A stretch of 64,000 nucleotides of DNA from Muribaculum sp. (GTDB lineage: Bacteria; Bacteroidota; Bacteroidia; Bacteroidales; Muribaculaceae), in contig VSOZ01000005.1 of assembly GCA_009775095.1 (NCBI GenBank), positions 1-64,000 on the forward strand. The letters run 5' to 3'. Within the stretch, counting starts at the first letter, position 1. Each line of letters starts with the position of its first letter. A program made the position numbers and the translations under genes. Under the pieces are notes generated by a model. The model searched no databases and was not told where the DNA came from. It saw only the letters and a list, made by a program, of their open reading frames with translations. Shown one piece after another: positions 27,103 through 34,586 of this stretch.

Positions 27103-28506
27103 ATGGGTGGTTTTTTTGGTGTTGCAAAACACGATGAGTGCATCAACGAACTTTTTTACGGCGTTGACTATAACTCTCATATGGGGACTAAACGTGCCGG
27201 AATAGCTACTTGCTGTGACGGCGTATTTACGCGCTCCATACATAATATTGAGAATGCGTATTTCAGGTCTAAGTTTGAAGGCGATCTGAAAGACTTCAGC
27301 GGTTTGGTCGGCATCGGTGTCATAAGTGACACCGATGCACAACCTATCATTGTCAACTGTCATCTCGGCAAGTTTGCCATAGTTACCGTAGGCCGCATAA
27401 ACAATATAGTGCAGCTTGAAAAAGAGTTGCTTGCAAAAGGTCATCACTTCTGCGAGCACAGCTACGACATCATCAATCCTACGGAAATGATAGCGGCGCT
27501 GATAAGCGAGGGCACGGATTATGTATCGGGTATAGAAAACGTGTACAGGCGTGTAAAAGGCTCGTGTTCGATGTTGTTGCTGACTGAAGACAGCATCATA
27601 GCGGCCCGCGACCGTTACGGCCGCACTCCCGTTATAGTAGGAGAAAAAGAGGGTGCTCATGCTGTTACGAGCGAGACATGCGCATTCCCCAACTTGGGAT
27701 ATAACGTATGTTACAATCTCGGACCGGCTGAAATTGTCGAAATTAAAGCCGACTCCTTAACGCAGTTGAAAAAGCCGGAAGAGCCTATGCAGATATGTGC
27801 GTTTTTGTGGACCTACTACGGATATCCCGTATGTGAATACGAAGGTAAAAACGTGGATCAGATGCGTTATGACTCAGGGCTCGCCATGGGTCGCAAGGAT
27901 GACACGGAAGTAGACTTCGTAAGCGCGGTTCCCGACTCCGGTATCGGCATGGCCTTAGGCTATTCGCAAGGCAAGGGAGTACCTTATCAGCGAGGCATAG
28001 TGAAGTATACTCCTACATGGCCCCGCAGCTTTACTCCGAGCACTCAGGAGCGTCGTGAACTGGTAGCCAAGATGAAGCTGATAGCCAATAAAGCCCTGTT
28101 GAAAGACAAAAAGGTTATATTCTGCGACGACTCGATAGTGCGCGGTACTCAGTTGCGCGACAACGTCAAGGACCTCTTTGATTGCGGAGCAAAAGAAGTG
28201 CATATACGCATAAGCTGTCCGCCTCTGATATATCCGTGTAAATATCTTAATTTCACTGCATCCAAAAGTGAAATGGAGCTTATAACCCGTCGAGTTATAA
28301 AAGATCTCGAATGCGACCCTGACAAAGATCTCGATCAATATGCCACTACCGATTCTCCAAAATACAACGCAATGGTAGAAGCGATACGAAAGCAATTGGG
28401 GCTGACTTCGTTAAAATTCAATTCAATCGAGACAATAATAAACGCTATCGGACTACCGAAATGCAAAGTATGCACCCACTGTTTTGACGGGTCGAGTTTT
28501 GATTAA
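27103..28506 (+). CDS. purF: Amidophosphoribosyltransferase-like protein (PurF family) lacking the glutaminase Cys
   Basis: 467 residues. The C-terminal phosphoribosyltransferase half is intact, with the PRPP loop VIFCDDSIVRG at 338-348 and a terminal Cys cluster CKVCTHC (about 456-462) like that of Fe-S PurF. The N-terminal class II glutaminase half has degenerated: the family's MCGI start is MGGFFG here, so the nucleophile Cys is Gly, and the RYxT and NGN motifs are not recognisable (GIGVISDTDAQP, VTVGRINN). I recall such a variant in Bacteroidales. It may use free ammonia or have another role. It follows purL by 19 nt. Confidence 0.85.
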   Translation: MGGFFGVAKHDECINELFYGVDYNSHMGTKRAGIATCCDGVFTRSIHNIENAYFRSKFEGDLKDFSGLVGIGVISDTDAQPIIVNCHLGKFAIVTVGRINNIVQLEKELLAKGHHFCEHSYDIINPTEMIAALISEGTDYVSGIENVYRRVKGSCSMLLLTEDSIIAARDRYGRTPVIVGEKEGAHAVTSETCAFPNLGYNVCYNLGPAEIVEIKADSLTQLKKPEEPMQICAFLWTYYGYPVCEYEGKNVDQMRYDSGLAMGRKDDTEVDFVSAVPDSGIGMALGYSQGKGVPYQRGIVKYTPTWPRSFTPSTQERRELVAKMKLIANKALLKDKKVIFCDDSIVRGTQLRDNVKDLFDCGAKEVHIRISCPPLIYPCKYLNFTASKSEMELITRRVIKDLECDPDKDLDQYATTDSPKYNAMVEAIRKQLGLTSLKFNSIETIINAIGLPKCKVCTHCFDGSSFD

Positions 28507-28517
28507 GTATGTGAAAT

Positions 28518-28548
28518 TTGGCGAAAATCGACGAAAACGTTATCTTTG
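28518..28548 (+). promoter_or_regulatory. Promoter of etfB-etfA-acyl-CoA dehydrogenase
   Basis: TTG, 20 nt, then TATCTTTG, an exact -33/-7 fit 45 nt before etfB. Confidence 0.7.
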
Positions 28549-28593
28549 TGAAATTTAATAGAGTATAGTAATTTAATTCTAATATCTTTAATC

Positions 28594-29466
28594 ATGAGTT
28601 TAAACATCATTGTGCTTGCAAAACAGGTGCCCGACACCCGTAATGTAGGCAAGGATGCGATGAAGGAAGACGGCACTATCAACCGTGCGGCGCTTCCCGC
28701 GATCTTCAATCCGGAGGACCTTAATGCCCTCGAACAAGCTCTTCGCTTAAAGGACGCCAATCCCGGTTCAACCATAACCTTGCTTACAATGGGATTGCCG
28801 CGTGCATCCGAAATAATACGCGAGGCCATCTATCGCGGTGCCGACACAGGTATCGTGCTTACCGATCGTGCGCTTGGAGGTGCCGACACATTGGCTACAT
28901 CCTACTCGCTCGCTCAGGCAGTAAAAAAATTCGGCAACTATGACATCATCCTAGGCGGACGTCAGGCTATCGACGGTGATACCGCTCAGGTAGGACCCCA
29001 GATAGCTGAAAAGCTCGGTCTGCCCCAAGTTACTTATGCCGAAGAAATACTTGATCTTAAAGACGGCAAAGTCACTGTAAAGCGCCGTCTCGAATCAGGT
29101 GTTGAAACCGTTGTGGCTCCCCTGCCCTGTGTTGTTACCGTAAACGGATCGGCAGCCGAATGTCGTCCGCGCAATGCCCGTCGTATACAAAAATACAAAT
29201 ACGCGGTGTCACCCAGCGAAAAAGAAAAATTGAGCGACGAGCTGAAAGCCGTTGTTGAAAAACGTCCATACCTTAACCTTCAGGAATGGAGCGCCGCATA
29301 CGTAGATGCTGATCCCCAACAGATCGGTCTCGCCGGATCTCCCACAAAGGTTAAAGCTATTGAAAATGTAGTGTTTACCGCCAAAGAGAGCCGCTCCATC
29401 GAAAACAATGATGCCGAACTCGAGGATCTCGTAAAAGAGTTAATTGCAAATCATACAATCGGCTAA
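28594..29466 (+). CDS. etfB: Electron transfer flavoprotein subunit beta
   Basis: 290 residues. Typical N-terminus LNIIVLAKQVPDT and nucleotide-binding segment GGRQAIDGDTAQVGPQIAE; the VTVNGSAAECRPRN region corresponds to the conserved loop that docks to dehydrogenases. With EtfA it carries electrons from acyl-CoA dehydrogenase. The C-terminus is longer than in many EtfB proteins. EtfA starts 22 nt after its stop. Confidence 0.95.
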   Translation: MSLNIIVLAKQVPDTRNVGKDAMKEDGTINRAALPAIFNPEDLNALEQALRLKDANPGSTITLLTMGLPRASEIIREAIYRGADTGIVLTDRALGGADTLATSYSLAQAVKKFGNYDIILGGRQAIDGDTAQVGPQIAEKLGLPQVTYAEEILDLKDGKVTVKRRLESGVETVVAPLPCVVTVNGSAAECRPRNARRIQKYKYAVSPSEKEKLSDELKAVVEKRPYLNLQEWSAAYVDADPQQIGLAGSPTKVKAIENVVFTAKESRSIENNDAELEDLVKELIANHTIG

Positions 29467-29488
29467 CCGTCTAAATATTTTGACAATT

Positions 29489-30517
29489 ATGACTGATAAC
29501 AATAATTTAATCGTATATTGCGAGTACGAAGACGGCAAAGTTGCCGACGTAAGCCTTGAACTCCTTACCAAAGGCCGTGTACTTGCCGACCGTCTCGGCG
29601 TAAAACTTGAAGCGGTAGTTATAGGCGACAAACTTGACAATATTGAGGAGCAGCTTTTCCCATATGGTACGGATGTGGTATATAAGGTAGAAGACAAGCG
29701 TCTTTATCCTTACACTTCCAATCCTCATGCGGCAGTGCTTATCAACCTGTTCAAGGAGATAAAGCCGCAGATATGCCTTATGGGAGCCACATGTATAGGT
29801 CGTGACCTCGGCCCGCGTGTGTCGTCATGTCTGCACAGCGGCCTTACCGCCGACTGCACCGCATTGGAAATCGGCGATCACAAAGATCCCAAGACCGGCA
29901 AAGAATATACTGACCTTCTGTATCAGATACGTCCCGCATTTGGCGGAAATATCGTCGCTACAATCGTCAACCCGGAGTGCCGTCCGCAGATGGCCACGGT
30001 ACGTGAAGGCGTTATGAAGAAAGAGATAAAAGATGCCGCATACAAAGGCGAGGTTGTAGCTCTTGACGCTGACAAATACGTAAAACCGGAGGATTTCGTT
30101 GTCGAGATTATAGACCGTCACATCGAAAAATCCAAAGTAAATATCAAGAACTCCCCCATTATCGTTGCCGGAGGTTACGGTATGGGCAGCAAGGAGGGTT
30201 TCGATCTGCTCTTTGACCTTGCCGATACTTTGGGCGGTGAAGTCGGAGCCTCTCGTGCGGCAGTCGATGCCGGTTTTGCCGAGCATGACCGTCAGATTGG
30301 TCAGACAGGTGTTACAGTACGTCCTAAACTATATATAGCATGTGGTATTTCCGGTCAGATCCAGCACATAGCCGGTATGCAGGAGAGCTCGATCATCATT
30401 TCGATAAATAATGATCCTAATGCGCCTATCAATACTATTGCCGATTATGTAATCACCGGCAATGTTGAGGACGTTGTACCTAAACTAATCAAGTATTACA
30501 AGAAAAATTCCAAGTAA
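29489..30517 (+). CDS. etfA: Electron transfer flavoprotein subunit alpha
   Basis: 342 residues from ATG 29489; an upstream in-frame start at 29444 would overlap etfB and is less likely. The C-terminal FAD domain is clear: GGYGMGSKEGF, VGASRAAVDAGF, RQIGQTGVTVRPKLYIACG and GISGQIQHIAGM, then INNDPNAPI, the FAD-binding signature. No ferredoxin domain is fused. Forms a heterodimer with EtfB; the dehydrogenase gene follows after 3 nt. Confidence 0.96.
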   Translation: MTDNNNLIVYCEYEDGKVADVSLELLTKGRVLADRLGVKLEAVVIGDKLDNIEEQLFPYGTDVVYKVEDKRLYPYTSNPHAAVLINLFKEIKPQICLMGATCIGRDLGPRVSSCLHSGLTADCTALEIGDHKDPKTGKEYTDLLYQIRPAFGGNIVATIVNPECRPQMATVREGVMKKEIKDAAYKGEVVALDADKYVKPEDFVVEIIDRHIEKSKVNIKNSPIIVAGGYGMGSKEGFDLLFDLADTLGGEVGASRAAVDAGFAEHDRQIGQTGVTVRPKLYIACGISGQIQHIAGMQESSIIISINNDPNAPINTIADYVITGNVEDVVPKLIKYYKKNSK

Positions 30518-30520
30518 GCC

Positions 30521-32227
30521 ATGGCTAATTTTTATAACGATAATCCAAGTCTTAAGCATCATCTGACTCACCCGTTGATGCGTAAGATCATTGAGCTGAA
30601 AGAGCGTAACTATACCGATGCCGAGAAGTATGACTATGCTCCGTTCAACTATGACGATGCGATGGACTCATACGAAAAAGTCCTTGAAATCGCAGGCGAA
30701 ATCAGCGGCGACATCGTAGCGCCCAATGCCGAAAGCGTAGACCATGAAGGCCCCCATGTCGTGGATGGCCGTGTGGTATATGCTGAAGGTACTCAGAAAA
30801 ACCTTGATGCGCTTGTAAAGGCCGGGCTTATGGGCATATCCCTCCCACGTCGTTACAACGGTCTTAACTTCTCGCTCGTGCCTTATATAATGGCAGCCGA
30901 TATGGTGAGCCGTGCCGACGCAGGTTTTGTAAACATATGGGGCCTTCAGGATTGCGCCGAGACAATATATGAGTTTGCCGACGAAGATCAGCGTCAACGT
31001 TATCTTCCGCGCGTATGTGCCGGCGAGACAATGGCAATGGACTTGACCGAACCCGATGCGGGAAGCGACCTTCAGGCCGTAATGCTCAAAGCCACTCCCG
31101 ACGAAGAAAACGGATGTTGGCGTCTTAACGGCGTGAAGCGTTTCATCACCAACGGTGACGGAAACATAGCGCTCGTGCTTGCCCGCAGTGAGGAGGGCAC
31201 CAAGGATGGTCGTGGCTTGTCAATGTTTATATATGACAAGAACGACGGTGGTGTGACTGTACGCCGTATAGAGAACAAGATGGGTATCAAGGGGTCTCCC
31301 ACCTGCGAACTCGTGTTCAAGAATGCAAAAGCCGAATTGTGCGGTTCACGCAAACTTGGACTTATAAAGTATGTGATGGCCCTTATGAACGGCGCTCGTC
31401 TCGGCATAGCCGCCCAGTCTGTAGGTGTTTCTGAAGCTGCCTATCGTGAGGCTCTTGACTATGCGCGCGACCGTCGTCAGTTTGGCAAAGCCATCATTGA
31501 ATTCCCCGCTGTATATGAGATGCTGTCAGTAATGAAGGCAAAGCTCGATGCATCGCGTTCGCTGCTTTATGAGACCACTCGTTTCGTCGACATGTACAAG
31601 ACCTATGAGGATATAGCACGTGAACGCTCGTTGACACCTGACGAACGCGTCGAAATGAAGAAATACTCACGTCTTGCCGACGCTTTCACTCCGCTTGTAA
31701 AAGGCATGGGTAGCGAATACTGCAACCAGAATGCTTACGACAGTGTGCAGATTCACGGCGGTTCAGGCTTTATGAAGGATTATGCTTGCGAGCGTATATA
31801 TCGCGATGCCCGCATCACTTCCATCTATGAGGGTACAACTCAGCTTCAAGTCGTTGCCGCCATACGCCACGTCACCACCGGTACTTATCTGAACCAGATA
31901 AAAGCATATGAGCAGGAAGCTATTGCTGACGACTATGCACCGATACGCGAGCAGCTTGTGGCTCTTACCGAGAAATATGCCGCCGCGGTAGAAAAGGTAA
32001 CATCAACCAAAGACTCCGAATATCTTGACTTTATGGCACGTCGCCTTGTCGAGATGGCCGGAAATATTATAATGAGCTATCTGCTTCTGCTTGACGCTAC
32101 TCGCAACAACGAGTTTGACGCGTCGGCACGTGTATATTTCAATATGGCTAAGGCGGAAGTTGCCAAGCATGCTGAATTTATCGACAGCTTTGACCCGTCA
32201 ACCCTTTACCTTTACAGAAAGGCATAA
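30521..32227 (+). CDS. Acyl-CoA dehydrogenase
   Basis: 568-residue FAD enzyme that oxidises acyl-CoA to enoyl-CoA and passes electrons to EtfAB. Core motifs: MDLTEPDAGSDLQAV (FAD/substrate loop, about 168-182), RFITNGDGNIALVLAR, GSPTCELVFKNA, YARDRRQFGKAIIEFPAV and IHGGSGFMKDYACERIYRDARI with IYEGTTQLQ. A C-terminal extension (about 455-568) exceeds the 380-residue short-chain form. The etfB-etfA-dehydrogenase order suggests a dedicated redox unit, possibly an electron-bifurcating one, but no NADH-binding partner is seen. Confidence 0.93.
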   Translation: MANFYNDNPSLKHHLTHPLMRKIIELKERNYTDAEKYDYAPFNYDDAMDSYEKVLEIAGEISGDIVAPNAESVDHEGPHVVDGRVVYAEGTQKNLDALVKAGLMGISLPRRYNGLNFSLVPYIMAADMVSRADAGFVNIWGLQDCAETIYEFADEDQRQRYLPRVCAGETMAMDLTEPDAGSDLQAVMLKATPDEENGCWRLNGVKRFITNGDGNIALVLARSEEGTKDGRGLSMFIYDKNDGGVTVRRIENKMGIKGSPTCELVFKNAKAELCGSRKLGLIKYVMALMNGARLGIAAQSVGVSEAAYREALDYARDRRQFGKAIIEFPAVYEMLSVMKAKLDASRSLLYETTRFVDMYKTYEDIARERSLTPDERVEMKKYSRLADAFTPLVKGMGSEYCNQNAYDSVQIHGGSGFMKDYACERIYRDARITSIYEGTTQLQVVAAIRHVTTGTYLNQIKAYEQEAIADDYAPIREQLVALTEKYAAAVEKVTSTKDSEYLDFMARRLVEMAGNIIMSYLLLLDATRNNEFDASARVYFNMAKAEVAKHAEFIDSFDPSTLYLYRKA

Positions 32228-32250
32228 ATACAATTGACGCTATACATGGC

Positions 32251-32284
32251 AAGAGCCCGGAGTTATCACAACTTCCGGGCTCTT
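32251..32284 (+). terminator. Terminator after acyl-CoA dehydrogenase
   Basis: 11-bp GC-rich stem (AAGAGCCCGGA with its complement at 32274-32284), 12-nt loop, followed by TTTAATTT. Confidence 0.88.
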
Positions 32285-32622
32285 TAATTTATAAAACCTC
32301 TGTACAAAACCTTATATACCTCCCACAAAAAATAAAGGATCAATGTAAAAAATAAGGTGTAATAAATAGATATAAAACTATTGGAAAACCGTCTTCGATG
32401 AATTACAAACCTTAAGGGTTGACTTCGGAAGACAATTCTTCAATAACACCTTTCTTTAATAAGTTTAATCGCACCGAATCATCTATATGACATCCATAAG
32501 CGATAATGGCAAAGATAACAAATTCTAATGAAAAAATGCCATAGTAGTTTTTTATTTATCAATTTACGGTTTATTTTATTAATTGACGGGCCGGCCTTTT
32601 TACGTCTGATTTATTATTGCCC
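32285..32622. other. Gene-free stretch with a start-less lipoprotein-like frame
   Basis: AT-rich spacer. On the minus strand a frame open from about 32550 to a stop at 32412-32414 reads like a lipoprotein leader (FVIFAIIAYGC) followed by about 25 polar residues ending EELSSEVNP, but it has no ATG, GTG or TTG start. An imperfect hairpin (GTCTTC near 32389 with GAAGAC near 32428) covers its end. Nothing else was recognised. Confidence 0.4.
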
Positions 32623-33219
32623 TCAAGGCTGGTTGTATGAAGATATCTCTTCAAGGCTTACAAGTTTACTTACTATGGCATATATTGTCAGGCCTGCCGT
32701 AGAGTGTATCTGTAGTTTTGACGCTATGTTGCGGCGGTGTGTCATGACAGTGTTTACTGACACATTCATGTCTGCGGCAATCTCTTTGTTTGACAACCCT
32801 TTTACAATATATTTTACGACCTCTTTCTCTCTTTGGCTCAAAACTTTTGTTTCCTCGTCCGCGCTGTCAGGCTGCAACAATTGCAATACTGTGTTTATTA
32901 TTGTGTCAGTATTGTCATAAATAGATACTACAGCATCATACTCGGATGCCACACAAGCCGGAAGCACCGAATGACAGATCGCTGCCATACGACATCTCCC
33001 GTCTGTATGTCCCCTTATTTCCGATATGTCCTCATGCGACATTAACAGCGGTTCGACAATCACGACCGACGGTTTTATATCACATATCTGATTGAATTCA
33101 GCACATGAATTAAATGCAGTTACGGTAATTGCGTATTCCCTTATATTGTCAAGGAGATTGCTTATCCCCGATACAAGCAATTGCGATTGCGATATAACAA
33201 CTACGTTTACATGTTTCAT
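32623..33219 (-). CDS. LuxR-family regulator with a degenerate receiver domain
   Basis: 198 residues from ATG 33219. The C-terminal LuxR-type helix-turn-helix is clear (LSQREKEVVKYIVKGLSNKEIA and VSVNTVMTHRRNIASKL, about 130-180). The N-terminal half has receiver-like secondary structure (VNVVVIS, VVIVEPLL) but lacks the acidic pair (QS instead of DD at about 11-12) and has Glu56 where the phosphorylated Asp is expected. It is therefore likely an atypical, phosphorylation-independent receiver. It starts 10 nt after the hemerythrin gene, so the two probably work together. Confidence 0.88.
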   Translation of the reverse strand: MKHVNVVVISQSQLLVSGISNLLDNIREYAITVTAFNSCAEFNQICDIKPSVVIVEPLLMSHEDISEIRGHTDGRCRMAAICHSVLPACVASEYDAVVSIYDNTDTIINTVLQLLQPDSADEETKVLSQREKEVVKYIVKGLSNKEIAADMNVSVNTVMTHRRNIASKLQIHSTAGLTIYAIVSKLVSLEEISSYNQP

Positions 33220-33229
33220 CGTGTACAAT

Positions 33230-33919
33230 CTATTGACAGGCATTATTCTTTTCAATCATTGCCACCAAAGGTATCAGTATCTGGTTTTCTATGTCATTAT
33301 GACATTCAAGATCCTCTTCGGCATTGTATAAGTCAACCAATACGTCATACATACGATTGGGCATTGAAGTCGTATAAAAGCGTAGTATTATGTTTTTCAA
33401 CTCGGTCAATTTCTCCCCTATCTCATCATGATTGCGTTTAAACTCGGCTATGCAATAATCCCGCGACTTATTTGTCATAAGAGTGCGTATATAAGGAAAT
33501 ACTGTTTTCTCTTCATAGCTGAAGTGCTTTTTTACCTCTTCAATATAACTGTCAAAAAAAGATATTATAGCCGGATTTATGTCATTATGGCAGTCATCGA
33601 GTGCGGCAAGAAGATTGCGCCGTATATGAGGAAATTTATATTTTAAGAAATAATCGTGACTGTTGTGCAGGAAATCTACGATAGCAAGCGGTGATACCGA
33701 TCCGAGTTTATCGGTGTCAAGTTTTCCACTAAGTATGAAGTTAACGATAAAAAGAAATACGTCGACATCAATAGAGTTCTCACTACATACTTCATTGATG
33801 CGTTTGTTCTGGAAACCTAACGGCACATTAAAACGGCTAAGCACCGGCAATAGATTGTAATTTTCCTCTATAAGGTCGACCAAACTGTCTTTTCCTGTAA
33901 AAACTCGAATATGTTTCAT
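33230..33919 (-). CDS. Hemerythrin-domain protein (RIC/ScdA-like)
   Basis: 229 residues. Di-iron ligands expected for a hemerythrin four-helix bundle are present: His85/His88, His132 with Glu136/137 (HFSYEEKTVFPY), His164 (RNHDEI), and His207 with Glu211 (HNDIENQIL). The N-terminal 80 residues resemble the ScdA_N helical domain but lack its CC motif. Such proteins bind oxygen, NO or iron, and RIC proteins repair damaged Fe-S clusters. Paired with the LuxR-type regulator, it may act as the sensor or the effector. Confidence 0.85.
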   Translation of the reverse strand: MKHIRVFTGKDSLVDLIEENYNLLPVLSRFNVPLGFQNKRINEVCSENSIDVDVFLFIVNFILSGKLDTDKLGSVSPLAIVDFLHNSHDYFLKYKFPHIRRNLLAALDDCHNDINPAIISFFDSYIEEVKKHFSYEEKTVFPYIRTLMTNKSRDYCIAEFKRNHDEIGEKLTELKNIILRFYTTSMPNRMYDVLVDLYNAEEDLECHNDIENQILIPLVAMIEKNNACQ

Positions 33920-33992
33920 AACAAGTACGAAGTTAATGAATTGTTTCTAAACGACCTCTTAAATTTCGCAAAAACAATATCCGATAAAAAAC

Positions 33993-34022
33993 GGGGGAAC
34001 GGCTTGTAAAAACCATTCCCCC
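33993..34022 (-). terminator. Terminator of the lipoprotein gene
   Basis: On the minus strand a GGGGGAATGG stem pairs with CCGTTCCCCC (one mismatch, 10-nt loop) and is followed by a T-run. Confidence 0.85.
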
Positions 34023-34047
34023 ATTCTTTAAGTTTAAACTTTGTTCA

Positions 34048-34530
34048 TCAGTTAGCTTTCAATTGGGGAGTTACCGTTATAGTTTCGGGAGTACTGGGCT
34101 CATCAGGATTCTCAGGAGTGTCTTCCGGCTCGACAATGCTTACTTTATAAGCTATATAAGCAGTCGCCGGACTGTATCCTACGGCTAACACCGGTACCTC
34201 TATCTGAAGCAGATGATTGCCGATTGGTGCGCTTGAAGTATCAAGTTCAATGCCAAACGGCTGGACAATATTGGTACCGAGGAGCGCGTAATCCCAAAAG
34301 TAAGTCGCACCACCGAGAGCTACATCTTTCTTTAACACTGAAGACTCGGCTATCGATATACTTTCAATGACAAGCTTTGTGCCTTGTGGTACTACGACCA
34401 CGCCTTTGTCAGTGATATTGGTCTGGCCGCTCATAGTCACGTCAAGCGACACATCGGGTAACTTGTTGTCATCATGACATGAAGCCAGAAACAACGGTAA
34501 AGCAAACAACAAATAAATGACTTTTTTCAT
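34048..34530 (-). CDS. Hypothetical lipoprotein
   Basis: 160 residues with a lipoprotein signal (LFLASC, Cys18). The mature part is predicted all-beta (DVSLDVTMSGQ, VVVVPQGTKLVIESI), ending in a Pro/Glu-rich tail (PEDTPENPDEPSTPE). Likely a surface or periplasmic beta-sandwich protein of unknown function. It lies 56 nt downstream of clpB on the same strand and has its own terminator. Confidence 0.75.
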   Translation of the reverse strand: MKKVIYLLFALPLFLASCHDDNKLPDVSLDVTMSGQTNITDKGVVVVPQGTKLVIESISIAESSVLKKDVALGGATYFWDYALLGTNIVQPFGIELDTSSAPIGNHLLQIEVPVLAVGYSPATAYIAYKVSIVEPEDTPENPDEPSTPETITVTPQLKAN

Positions 34531-34586
34531 AATTACAGATTTTGAAATATCTATTATATAAACAATGTTAAGTGCACTTGGTTGTG

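Noticed and set aside
32528..32920. 130-codon plus-strand frame over the LuxR-type regulator
   Set aside because: The minus strand holds an unmistakable LuxR helix-turn-helix in the same bases.
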